Source: Desulfobacterales bacterium (GTDB lineage Bacteria > Desulfobacterota > Desulfobacteria > Desulfobacterales > JAFDCJ01). From it: a stretch of 5,964 nt of DNA. The stretch covers positions 1,438,172 to 1,444,135 of the forward strand of contig CP070771.1 in NCBI GenBank assembly GCA_020345785.1, given 5' to 3'. The translations under genes were made by a program, and so were the position numbers. This document shows, piece after piece, positions 1-5,823 of this stretch. Every line of letters starts with the position of its first letter. The first letter of the stretch is position 1. The notes under the pieces are model-generated. The model was not told the origin of the DNA, did no database searches, and saw only the letters and a list, made by a program, of their open reading frames with translations.

Positions 1-311
1 GACGGCTCAATGTAGTTGATGGGCGTGGGAACCCGCAGGAGCGTCGGGTACTCGGCGCCGATTTCAAAAATCCGATGTACCTCGCCATCAGCCCGACCTT
101 CGCTGGACTCCGCCAGCGCGCGTTTGCCCGGCAAAATCGCAAATTTAACCGGAATTCCTAATTTTTCATACGCAGCCTTGACGATGACCGCGCCAATCGC
201 CTGATCCGGCGTATCGACAATTTGCGTGAATATCAACGGTTGTTGAGCACTGGCAATTCCGATCGATATAAGCGTCAACACCAATCCGAATATGCAACCA
301 TTCCGTCTCAT
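1..311 (-). CDS. Periplasmic substrate-binding protein, N-terminal part (runs off window edge)
   Basis: This is the first 103 codons of a gene that continues past position 1. The start is ATG at 311-309, preceded by a very strong ribosome site (AAAGGAGG, 317-324) with a 5-nt spacer. Residues 1-22 form a Sec signal peptide: basic MRRN start, hydrophobic core, and ASA cleavage site before QQ. The mature part begins PLIFTQIVDTPDQAIGA and goes on to an AAYEKLGIPVKF segment, a PGKRALAES segment and a GRADGEV motif. This order (first strand, early helix, 'R-AL--S--G-ADG') is typical of solute-binding proteins of the SBP_bac_3 type, which bind amino acids or similar small molecules. Full family members are about 240-270 residues, so well over half is missing. 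The ligand cannot be told. The AsmA-family gene ends 87 bp upstream and may be co-transcribed. No transporter permease is visible. The family call is firm, the function only general. Confidence 0.82.
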   Translation of the reverse strand, partial: MRRNGCIFGLVLTLISIGIASAQQPLIFTQIVDTPDQAIGAVIVKAAYEKLGIPVKFAILPGKRALAESSEGRADGEVHRIFEIGAEYPTLLRVPTPINYIEP

Positions 312-398
312 ATCAGCCTCCTTTTTATTGGCATGTATCCATGCAGATTGACGATGGAGAAATTACTCATGGTTCACATTTCCGATATTCGGCTGAGC

Positions 399-3300
399 CT
401 ATTTACCGATGCCATGAACGTTGCACGGATGGGCTTTATTGGCGCCGAGGTTGACAAAGGGCGCCAGCAGTCCTAAAGGGCCGATCGCCAGCGCACTGAG
501 GGCCCTGGCACCCTTCGATAATAAGGAAAGCGTGTCTGGCCGCACCTTAGGATCCATGATCGTGCCGCTGACCCGCAGCTTCGTCCAAAAGTTCATAAGA
601 CTCGGATATCGGGGCTCCGGTACGAGCAAGAACTTGACCTGCTCCGTGGCTAGGTTGATGTCACCCTCACCGGTCAGCACACCGGCCTCGGTGTCGAACA
701 CAAACGCCCGGCTGGTTGCTATTCCGTTGCTGACATCGAACTGAACGATGGCACACCTGATTTCTCCGCCTTTCTTGTGGCTGCCCCAGAAGTGAATAAC
801 CTTCCTTGAAAGACCCACCGAGAGCAAGTCCAGGTATCGGGTCAGGTAGCCTTCGCCCATGACGGCGCCCACGCTGCCGTTCAACCTGGCCATCAGAGTA
901 TGCATGGAGCCGCCTTTGCTGTCAACATCGACGGCGATATCCAGCTGGGATCGAACCTCCTCACTGATCCGCAGCTCCCGCAGAAGGCCACCGAGGTCAA
1001 AGTCCTGAACGAGAAACTTGGCGGCTATCCGGGGCGGCGATTCGGGATAGAGATGAAAATTGCCGGAAATTCGGGTCTGCTTGTAGGTCGCCTGAAGCGT
1101 GTCGATGTCGAGATCACCGTTTTCGAGTGTGAGTATCAGGCGGCCGAATTCAAAGTTCGCATCGCGCGCGCGGACGTTTTTGGCATTCAGGCTGACGTCG
1201 GCGTCCACCTGCTTGAGAAGATCAAGGGGCAGCGGATCATTGCTGAATAATCGGCTTTCCAGGCCGCTGGGCACCGAGCCTGCCTCTTTTTCTTCCTTTT
1301 CCAGATTTTTCATCAGCGCGGTTATATCCAGCAGCGAAGATTCCAGTACGATGGTGATCTTCGGCCGTTGCCGAACCTCTACTATCGCCCGGCCGTTGAA
1401 GTCGCTTTGGTCGACAACCGCCGTCAAATCGCCCAAAGAAAAAGACCGTGCCGACCCGTTGAAATGCCCGCTGAACTCAAAGGGGCCCAGATCGGGGAGG
1501 ATCGTGCCGACCAGAGGGCCGATCTCGGCAAACTCCTTTCCGCCGGCTTTCAGCCGCAGGTCCATTCCCGTGAGCGCCGTCATGTCTTTGATGGCCCCGG
1601 TTGCCTCCAGCTTCAGGCTGCCGCGCCGGGCCCGGCCCCGGGCTTCCTGCAGGGAAAATGACCCGGCTGATCCCGTCAGACGACCCTGCAGGGCAAATGC
1701 ATCAGTCGGCGGCAGCTTCTGTCCGACAATTGCCTCCGCATGGGCCAGGTCCTTGCCGGTCCCTTTCAGCAGCAAGTTCACACGCCCGAAGGAAACCAGA
1801 TCACCAATCGCACCTGCTACCGTCAGACTCAGACTGCCGCGCCGGGCCTCGCCATGGACGTCATGCAGCGACAGCTCCCTGCCGGAGCCCGTCAGACGAC
1901 CCTCCAGAAAAAACTGATCGGTCGGCGGCAGCTTCTTTCCGGTAAGCGGTCCAATCTCTGCCAAATTTTTGCCCGAACCTTGTATGTGCAGATCCAGGCC
2001 TCTGAGAGTAAGCAGATTTTTGACTGCACCGCTTAAGTTCAGGTGCAGTCTGCCGCGTCGAGCGGTGGCCTGCGCATTCTTCAGGGAGAGGGCTTTGGTG
2101 GAGCCTGACAGCCGGCCTTCAAACGCAAATTCATCCGTGGCCGGCAGCTTCCGGTCGATGATCGCGTCCACTTCGGCCAGATCCCGGCCCGAGCCTTTTG
2201 CCACCAGATCCACGCCGCTGAATGCAATCAAATCCTTGACCTCACCGTTTACGGCAACCTTCAAACGGCCTCGCTTGGCACTGCCTCGTGCCGCCAGCAG
2301 CGATAAAGTCTTAGCAGAGCCTGTCAATCGACCCTCGACCGTAAATTCGTCCGTCGCCGGCAGCTTTTCGTCGATAATCGCTCCCAGCTCCGATAGATTC
2401 TTGCCGGAACCCTTCACGTTCAGATCTGCGCCGCTCAAGTTAAGCAAATCCTTGATCCCGCCGCTTAAAACAATGCTGATACCGCCCCGCCTGGCGCTGC
2501 CGTTTGCCGCCTGCAGGGATAATGCATCGGCGGAGCCTGTCAGCCGGCCCTGGACGGCGAATTCGTCCGTTGCCGGCAGCTTGCGATCGATGATCACGCC
2601 TATTTCTGCGAGATCTTTGCCCGATCCCTTCAGTTGAAGATCGATGCCGTTGATTGCCATCAGGTCGCCAACATTGCCGCTGAAAGCCAAATTGACGTCG
2701 CTTGCCGAAAGATTGCCGCTGAGGTCGTTCAGAGCTAAAGAATCCTTGGAACCCCGCACGTGTCCCGTCAGATCAAATGCGGTTGTCTTTGGAAGCTTGA
2801 TATTCCTGGCAAGCTTGAGTTTGGCGAGATTTTTACCTGAGGTTTGGACCTTAAGATCGATGCCCTCAAGTTTAAGGACATCATCAACGGCGCCTTCGAG
2901 CTTGACGGCGGCATCCGCAAACGCGCCTGACAGTTCGAACGGAAAGCGTTCGGATCCCGATAGCGCGCGAACCAGCCCGGTCTGGCCGGCAAGGGTGAGC
3001 GGCTGTCCGTTGTAATCGGCTTTCAGATCAACGGCCAGCCTATCACCGGCTGCCTGTTCGGCCACCTTGAGATCGGCCAGGCTAAAGTGCGTTACCGCCC
3101 CTGTCTTGCCATCGCGATATGTCAGGTCAACATTTTCAAAGCGGATATTGTCAGCATTTATTTTGGCTGCCTTAGACGGCCCTGTGCTCTTTACCGGGCT
3201 TTCATCAGCAGGAAATTCCCAATTGCCCTGTCCGTCCGGTTTGGTTTCAAGCAGCACTGCACCACCCGCCAATGCGATTTTTTTCAGCTCCACATCTCGG

Positions 3301-3599
3301 GTCAACAAAGGGAGCAGCCGCACGTGGGCCTGGAGTTTGTCCATCCTGACCATGTGCGGCTGTGAGCCCCATGAGGCGTTGGCAAAAGTGATATCGGTTA
3401 CCACCAGGGCCGGCGAAAGGCCGATCACAAGATTAATTTCGCCACCGATGTTCAATTCGCGGCCCGTGGCATCCCTGACCATCCGGGCAATGCGCGGTTT
3501 GAGTTTGTTATAGTCATAAGTGTACAGGAACACATAAATCGACGCCATCAGCGCGATGATCAGAAAAAAAACGGTTCCCGCAATCCATTTCCAACGCAT
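399..3599 (-). CDS. AsmA-family inner-membrane-anchored periplasmic protein with 72-residue repeats
   Basis: The protein has 1066 residues. The chosen start is ATG at 3599-3597, because AAGGAG (3606-3611) lies 6 nt upstream; the open frame extends to 3641 but without such a site. One N-terminal transmembrane helix (about residues 5-27) anchors it in the inner membrane, with the rest in the periplasm. Residues 28-130 match the AsmA N-terminal module (YDYNKLKPRI, ATGRELNIGGEI, a FANASWGS segment, then GNWEF). Residues 253-684 are six tandem 72-residue units, and 685 to about 756 is a degenerate seventh leading into an SDFNGRAIVEV segment. Residues about 790-1066 are the AsmA_2-like C-terminal region (GEIRCAIVQFDV, a GEGDINL segment, SGTIMDPKVRP). 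There are only two cysteines, C949 and C1059, both in that region. AsmA relatives (AsmA, TamB, YhdP in E. coli) form long beta grooves linked to phospholipid transport and outer-membrane integrity. The role here is inferred from family. TAG stop at 401-399. Confidence 0.93.
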   Translation of the reverse strand: MRWKWIAGTVFFLIIALMASIYVFLYTYDYNKLKPRIARMVRDATGRELNIGGEINLVIGLSPALVVTDITFANASWGSQPHMVRMDKLQAHVRLLPLLTRDVELKKIALAGGAVLLETKPDGQGNWEFPADESPVKSTGPSKAAKINADNIRFENVDLTYRDGKTGAVTHFSLADLKVAEQAAGDRLAVDLKADYNGQPLTLAGQTGLVRALSGSERFPFELSGAFADAAVKLEGAVDDVLKLEGIDLKVQTSGKNLAKLKLARNIKLPKTTAFDLTGHVRGSKDSLALNDLSGNLSASDVNLAFSGNVGDLMAINGIDLQLKGSGKDLAEIGVIIDRKLPATDEFAVQGRLTGSADALSLQAANGSARRGGISIVLSGGIKDLLNLSGADLNVKGSGKNLSELGAIIDEKLPATDEFTVEGRLTGSAKTLSLLAARGSAKRGRLKVAVNGEVKDLIAFSGVDLVAKGSGRDLAEVDAIIDRKLPATDEFAFEGRLSGSTKALSLKNAQATARRGRLHLNLSGAVKNLLTLRGLDLHIQGSGKNLAEIGPLTGKKLPPTDQFFLEGRLTGSGRELSLHDVHGEARRGSLSLTVAGAIGDLVSFGRVNLLLKGTGKDLAHAEAIVGQKLPPTDAFALQGRLTGSAGSFSLQEARGRARRGSLKLEATGAIKDMTALTGMDLRLKAGGKEFAEIGPLVGTILPDLGPFEFSGHFNGSARSFSLGDLTAVVDQSDFNGRAIVEVRQRPKITIVLESSLLDITALMKNLEKEEKEAGSVPSGLESRLFSNDPLPLDLLKQVDADVSLNAKNVRARDANFEFGRLILTLENGDLDIDTLQATYKQTRISGNFHLYPESPPRIAAKFLVQDFDLGGLLRELRISEEVRSQLDIAVDVDSKGGSMHTLMARLNGSVGAVMGEGYLTRYLDLLSVGLSRKVIHFWGSHKKGGEIRCAIVQFDVSNGIATSRAFVFDTEAGVLTGEGDINLATEQVKFLLVPEPRYPSLMNFWTKLRVSGTIMDPKVRPDTLSLLSKGARALSALAIGPLGLLAPFVNLGANKAHPCNVHGIGK
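1548..2843 (-). repeat. Six tandem 216-bp (72-codon) coding repeats inside the AsmA-family gene
   Basis: Six units of exactly 72 residues occupy residues 253-324, 325-396, 397-468, 469-540, 541-612 and 613-684, without insertion or deletion. The shared pattern is GSGK-[DN]LAE near the start, then KLP[AP]TD-F, then GRLTGS, then LSL, then ARRG, then G-[IV]KDL and G-DL at the end. Unit 1 (253-324) is the most divergent. Units 2-4 share KLPATDEF, and units 5-6 share KLPPTD, so the array has two subgroups. By hand, units 2 and 3 agree at 45 of 72 positions. A half unit precedes unit 1 (about residues 219-252) and a degraded unit follows unit 6 (685-756). Alternating hydrophobic residues suit beta strands stacking into a groove, as expected for AsmA/TamB-like proteins. 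Confidence 0.93.
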
Positions 3600-3605
3600 T
3601 TTTAG

Positions 3606-3611
3606 CTCCTT
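3606..3611 (-). promoter_or_regulatory. Ribosome binding site deciding the AsmA-family start
   Basis: AAGGAG reads on the minus strand, 6 nt before the ATG at 3599-3597. It supports a start 14 codons inside the longest open frame, and it puts the MRWKW membrane-anchor start directly at the N terminus, as usual for AsmA-family proteins. Confidence 0.85.
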
Positions 3612-3768
3612 CGCATATTTGTGAACAAAATCTAAAACCAACCAGAATCACGCCGGATTGTTTTTTATTGGCCGTTATGTTCATTATGAGAGTATCCTTT
3701 TTGTGTCATGCAACTGAAGCCATGCTAATAGTCTGTTCCAGGAAACCGAAAAAAACTTTTTGTTCATA

Positions 3769-3782
3769 GAAGCTTGAGCTTC
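3769..3782. repeat. Perfect inverted repeat GAAGCT-TG-AGCTTC
   Basis: Six-base arms are separated by two bases. As RNA this would fold as a 5-bp stem with a 4-nt loop. On the minus strand an A-run and then a T-run follow only after about 8-19 nt, so it is a poor terminator. It overlaps the last codons of the short interrupted frame. Confidence 0.5.
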
Positions 3783-3907
3783 CCGAAAGAAGGCTTTAAT
3801 GCAACAAGTGGAATTGTAGAAGCCGTCTTCATTGCCAGGGAATCATAGTAGGCTGCAGCTTCAAATACCTCCATAAAATCCCAGTTTGGTCAAATGTCCA
3901 TTCTAAT

Positions 3908-3919
3908 GCTGAGCTCAGC
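3908..3919. repeat. 12-bp perfect palindrome GCTGAGCTCAGC
   Basis: A self-complementary 12-mer with no spacer lies about 80 bp after the patatin-like stop codon. It could be a dimeric protein-binding site or a small structural repeat. One palindrome of this size in a 398-bp gap can also arise by chance. Confidence 0.4.
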
Positions 3920-3997
3920 CGATTTCCACATCATTCAAATCCCCGCTGGTGTTTAAATAGTTCTATATGAATGGGGTTTTTCGGCCTGCTGCCAGGG

Positions 3998-5443
3998 CTA
4001 TTCGCCGAGGGATCCGCCAAGTTCGTGCACGATTGTCTCGTATTCGGCTGACTGGCGCAGCAGCGCGCCAGCAACCTCGCGTAGCCGGTCGATGTCTTCG
4101 GCCGGAAGCACGAAGCTCGTGGGCAGGTTCATGAAGTAGGCGCGCTCCTTCGGGTCGGAAATGGCGTCGAAGCTCACGTCGAGCACGTGCAAGGTGACGC
4201 TCGGAACGCTCCCTTCCGCCGCCTCCTCGGTCGCTCCCGCAAGACGCGCCTGAGCAACGAGCAGATCGCGGCGCCACTTCCAGATCTCGGCGCGATCCTT
4301 CATGGTCTCGACGGTTTCGAAGGAGTAGCGGTCGATTGGAACGCCGGAAGCCTGCAGCAGCTGACTGATGGTTCCAGGAGGCGACTCCCGGCGGTCCCAG
4401 TCGGTGCGGGGAGATGAGCGAGCGTTGACGACCAGCAACACGATCCGTCGAATGACACCGAAACCGACCTCACCGCGGAACGCCGCGCTCGCCGCGAGTT
4501 CCTCTAACGCTTCCAGGACGCCCCGCACCCCGATGTTGTCCGCCACGCCGCCGTCGACGAGGTGGATGAAGGGCCGATCCTTACTGTTCTGGAAGTCCTG
4601 CATCTCACGGTAACGCTGGAGCGCGCGCCCGGCCGGACGGGCCCGGTGTTCTGGGTCGGCTACGCTGCGTACCCAGGCCGGATACTGGTACCCGCAATTT
4701 CCGCCATAGTTGTTGAACGTCACCGGAGATAGAACGATCGGGACTGCGGACGATGTGGCCGCTGCGCGCGAGAGCCGAACCGTATTCAGGTCCGAGCAGA
4801 GCAGGTCGAAGTCGTTCTGGAAAAACGCCAGTCGCGATCCGGTCGAAAGATCCGTCCCGGTGGCGATCGCAACCGGGCCCTGTCTGTCGAGAAGATCGCC
4901 AAAGGCTGCTCCCTCGAACAGGATTTCGTCGTAGTACTCGGCGGCGAGCTCCGAGCGCCCGGCGCTTCCGCCGATAAATTTCCACCAGTTGAACGGATTC
5001 AGGGTACGCCAGGTCAAGGCACCCTGCACGTCGCGTTTGAGGAAACGCCCCTCGTACTCGGAAAACAGCCGATCGCCGTAGAGGGCATAGGAGAGCGCTG
5101 TGAAGCTCCCACCCGACACGCCTGTAATCACGTCGACTTCGTTAATGAGCCGGCGGCGATGACCGCTGACAATGACCTCGGTGCGGCGCAGCTCCTCTAA
5201 AACGCCATATGAGAACGCTGCAGCCCGCGTACCGCCGCCTGAAAACGAAAGGACGAAGAACGTATGCGGGTCGTTGTTCTGGCGCTTCGTCATCAAGAGA
5301 TGTGGACGGTAGCCGCTATTGGGGTCGACCTGGGCGATTGGTGCGTTGATCGGCCGGCTGGCACACCCTGCAAGTGCTAAAACCACAAGAAACCAGAGCA
5401 TCAAGCGAACTACAAACATTGCATTCGATGTTCCACCTTTCAT
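3998..5443 (-). CDS. Patatin-like phospholipase, outer-envelope lipoprotein
   Basis: The protein has 481 residues. The start is ATG at 5443-5441, because GGGAGG (5449-5454) lies 5 nt upstream and the N terminus then begins directly with a lipoprotein signal. The open frame runs to 5545, but only from a TTG with no good ribosome site. The signal peptide has a hydrophobic core (about residues 9-23) and lipobox L24-A-G-C27. The +2 residue is Ala, not Asp, which under E. coli Lol rules favours the outer membrane. The patatin domain spans about residues 62-345. It has the oxyanion motif SGGGTR (68-73), nucleophile GVSGG with Ser110, a TSSAVP segment (230-235) typical of the fold, and the catalytic Asp in DGG (D297). 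The Ser-Asp dyad is complete, so an active lipid acyl hydrolase is expected; its substrate is unknown. The C-terminal region of about 130 residues has no motif I recognise. A sigma70-like promoter lies upstream. TAG stop at 4000-3998. Confidence 0.93.
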   Translation of the reverse strand: MKGGTSNAMFVVRLMLWFLVVLALAGCASRPINAPIAQVDPNSGYRPHLLMTKRQNNDPHTFFVLSFSGGGTRAAAFSYGVLEELRRTEVIVSGHRRRLINEVDVITGVSGGSFTALSYALYGDRLFSEYEGRFLKRDVQGALTWRTLNPFNWWKFIGGSAGRSELAAEYYDEILFEGAAFGDLLDRQGPVAIATGTDLSTGSRLAFFQNDFDLLCSDLNTVRLSRAAATSSAVPIVLSPVTFNNYGGNCGYQYPAWVRSVADPEHRARPAGRALQRYREMQDFQNSKDRPFIHLVDGGVADNIGVRGVLEALEELAASAAFRGEVGFGVIRRIVLLVVNARSSPRTDWDRRESPPGTISQLLQASGVPIDRYSFETVETMKDRAEIWKWRRDLLVAQARLAGATEEAAEGSVPSVTLHVLDVSFDAISDPKERAYFMNLPTSFVLPAEDIDRLREVAGALLRQSAEYETIVHELGGSLGE

Positions 5444-5448
5444 CAAAG

Positions 5449-5454
5449 CCTCCC
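5449..5454 (-). promoter_or_regulatory. Ribosome binding site deciding the patatin-like start
   Basis: GGGAGG reads on the minus strand with spacer CTTTG before ATG 5443-5441. It selects the start that places the lipobox cysteine at residue 27, a normal length for a lipoprotein signal peptide. The longer frame would put it at residue 61, which is too far. Confidence 0.85.
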
Positions 5455-5571
5455 GCCTTCCAGATGAATCTTCAAGTCTCATTGCTTTTATAGTACATTT
5501 CGTGCTTTCAAAATTTCCAAAACTTAAGAGGATTTTAAACAGCAAAACTCAGCGTAGAGTGTAATACCATT

Positions 5572-5600
5572 ATTATATGAGATTGTACATCTTTAGCCAA
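5572..5600 (-). promoter_or_regulatory. Sigma70-type promoter for the patatin-like gene
   Basis: On the minus strand a perfect -10 box TATAAT (5572-5577) is preceded by TTGGCT (5595-5600; four of six bases match TTGACA) with an ideal 17-nt spacer. Transcription would begin near 5565, leaving a leader of about 120 nt that is strikingly AT-rich (18 G+C of 60 in 5521-5580). It lies 20 bp past the stop of the small peptide gene, so the patatin-like gene can be transcribed independently of what lies upstream. Confidence 0.7.
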
Positions 5601-5620
5601 TATGACAGATTCGGACCTAC

Positions 5621-5725
5621 TTAATATTTGAGATTGTGTGTGCGGCCCGGTATCGTTGCGCAGTCGCTCAGTGGAAACGAGATCAAAAGGAATCCGAATA
5701 GAATCGTTAACTTTTTGGTTTGCAT
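5621..5725 (-). CDS. Possible 34-residue lipoprotein-like small peptide
   Basis: The start is ATG at 5725-5723 with GAGG (5732-5735) 6 nt upstream; stop TAA at 5623-5621. The peptide begins MQTKKLTILFGFLLISF, a positively charged start and hydrophobic core as in a signal peptide, followed by PLSDCATIPG and a short polar tail ending NLKY. The order charged-hydrophobic-LSDC-AT suits a small lipoprotein such as the entericidin type. However, the residue before the cysteine (C22) is Asp rather than the usual Gly, Ala or Ser, so processing by the lipoprotein peptidase is doubtful. It may be a genuine small gene, or the surviving 5' end of a larger lipoprotein gene that has lost its remainder; no continuation is visible in other frames downstream. 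An in-frame ATG 12 nt upstream has no ribosome site. Confidence 0.42.
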   Translation of the reverse strand: MQTKKLTILFGFLLISFPLSDCATIPGRTHNLKY

Positions 5726-5786
5726 GCTTGGCCTCATCTGTTCGAAAGTTAAGCACCTCGAATCAAACAAATAAACTCTTAACGGA

Positions 5787-5820
5787 GATCCCAATTGAGC
5801 GTTTTCGTTCAATTGGGGTC
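5787..5820 (-). terminator. Long hairpin directly after the outer-membrane protein gene
   Basis: The arms 5790-5798 and 5809-5817 are a perfect 9-bp inverted repeat (CCCAATTGA/TCAATTGGG). CG/CG inner pairs (5800-5801 with 5806-5807) close a 4-nt loop, and GA/TC outer pairs (5787-5788 with 5819-5820) extend the stem. It begins 3 nt past the stop codon of the upstream gene, the usual place for a terminator or a 3'-end-protecting stem. The minus strand lacks a clean T-tract after it (ATCTCCGTTAAG), so classical intrinsic termination is uncertain. No second large gene reads toward it from the plus side within the window. Confidence 0.5.
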
Positions 5821-5823
5821 GAA

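Larger units (their letters stand above)
3764..3934 (-). pseudogene. Short interrupted reading frame of unknown origin (possible gene or element remnant)
   Basis: On the minus strand a frame opens at ATG ATG (3934-3929), reads MMWKSAELSIRMDI, meets one TGA (3892-3890), and continues in the same frame as PNWDFMEVFEAAAYYDSLA followed by MKTASTIPLVALKPSFG and KLKLL, ending at TGA 3766-3764. The total is 57 codons counting the final stop. The 36-residue part from ATG 3874 is also open alone, but it has only a weak upstream GGGA. The composition after the TGA looks protein-like (mixed hydrophobic and polar, no low complexity). I do not recognise the family. It could be a decayed gene or a piece of a dispersed intergenic element; a single TGG-to-TGA change would explain the interruption. 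It may also be chance. Confidence 0.3.
3600..3997. other. 398-bp AT-rich intergenic gap between the patatin-like and AsmA-family genes
   Basis: No full gene is visible on either strand. The gap holds two perfect palindromes (3769-3782 and 3908-3919), an interrupted 57-codon frame (3764-3934), and an A/T-run stretch at 3750-3761. A weak minus-strand promoter possibility for the AsmA gene is CATAAT (3683-3688) with TTGCAT (3708-3713), but the 19-nt spacer is long and the -35 box matches the consensus in only three bases, so I do not call it. I see no convincing intrinsic terminator after the patatin-like gene. The size of the gap suggests that the AsmA-family gene has its own promoter somewhere in it. 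Confidence 0.6.

Noticed and set aside
331..344. Small hairpin GCATG-N4-CATGC in the gap between the AsmA-family and substrate-binding genes
   Set aside because: The stem is only 5 bp. On the minus strand it is followed by an A-rich stretch and the ribosome site rather than a T-tract, so it is neither a terminator nor a convincing regulatory stem.
1099..1917. Long plus-strand open frame (272 codons) opposite the AsmA-family gene
   Set aside because: It lies antisense to a clear coding repeat array, its translation is rich in Arg, Ser and Pro with no recognisable fold, and no convincing ribosome site precedes it. Long antisense frames are expected opposite G+C-rich repeats.
1969..2637. Second long plus-strand open frame (222 codons) with visible internal periodicity
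   Set aside because: The periodicity is only the reverse reading of the 216-bp units of the AsmA-family gene. There is no independent coding evidence.
3709..3722. Sigma54-like promoter (TGGC ... TTGCA on the minus strand) upstream of the AsmA-family gene
   Set aside because: The GG and GC elements are 8 nt apart instead of the required 10, so sigma54 recognition is unlikely.
3963..4277. Minus-strand open frame (104 codons) overlapping the end of the patatin-like gene
   Set aside because: It is an out-of-frame reading of the patatin-like coding region, very rich in Arg and Ala, with no motif.
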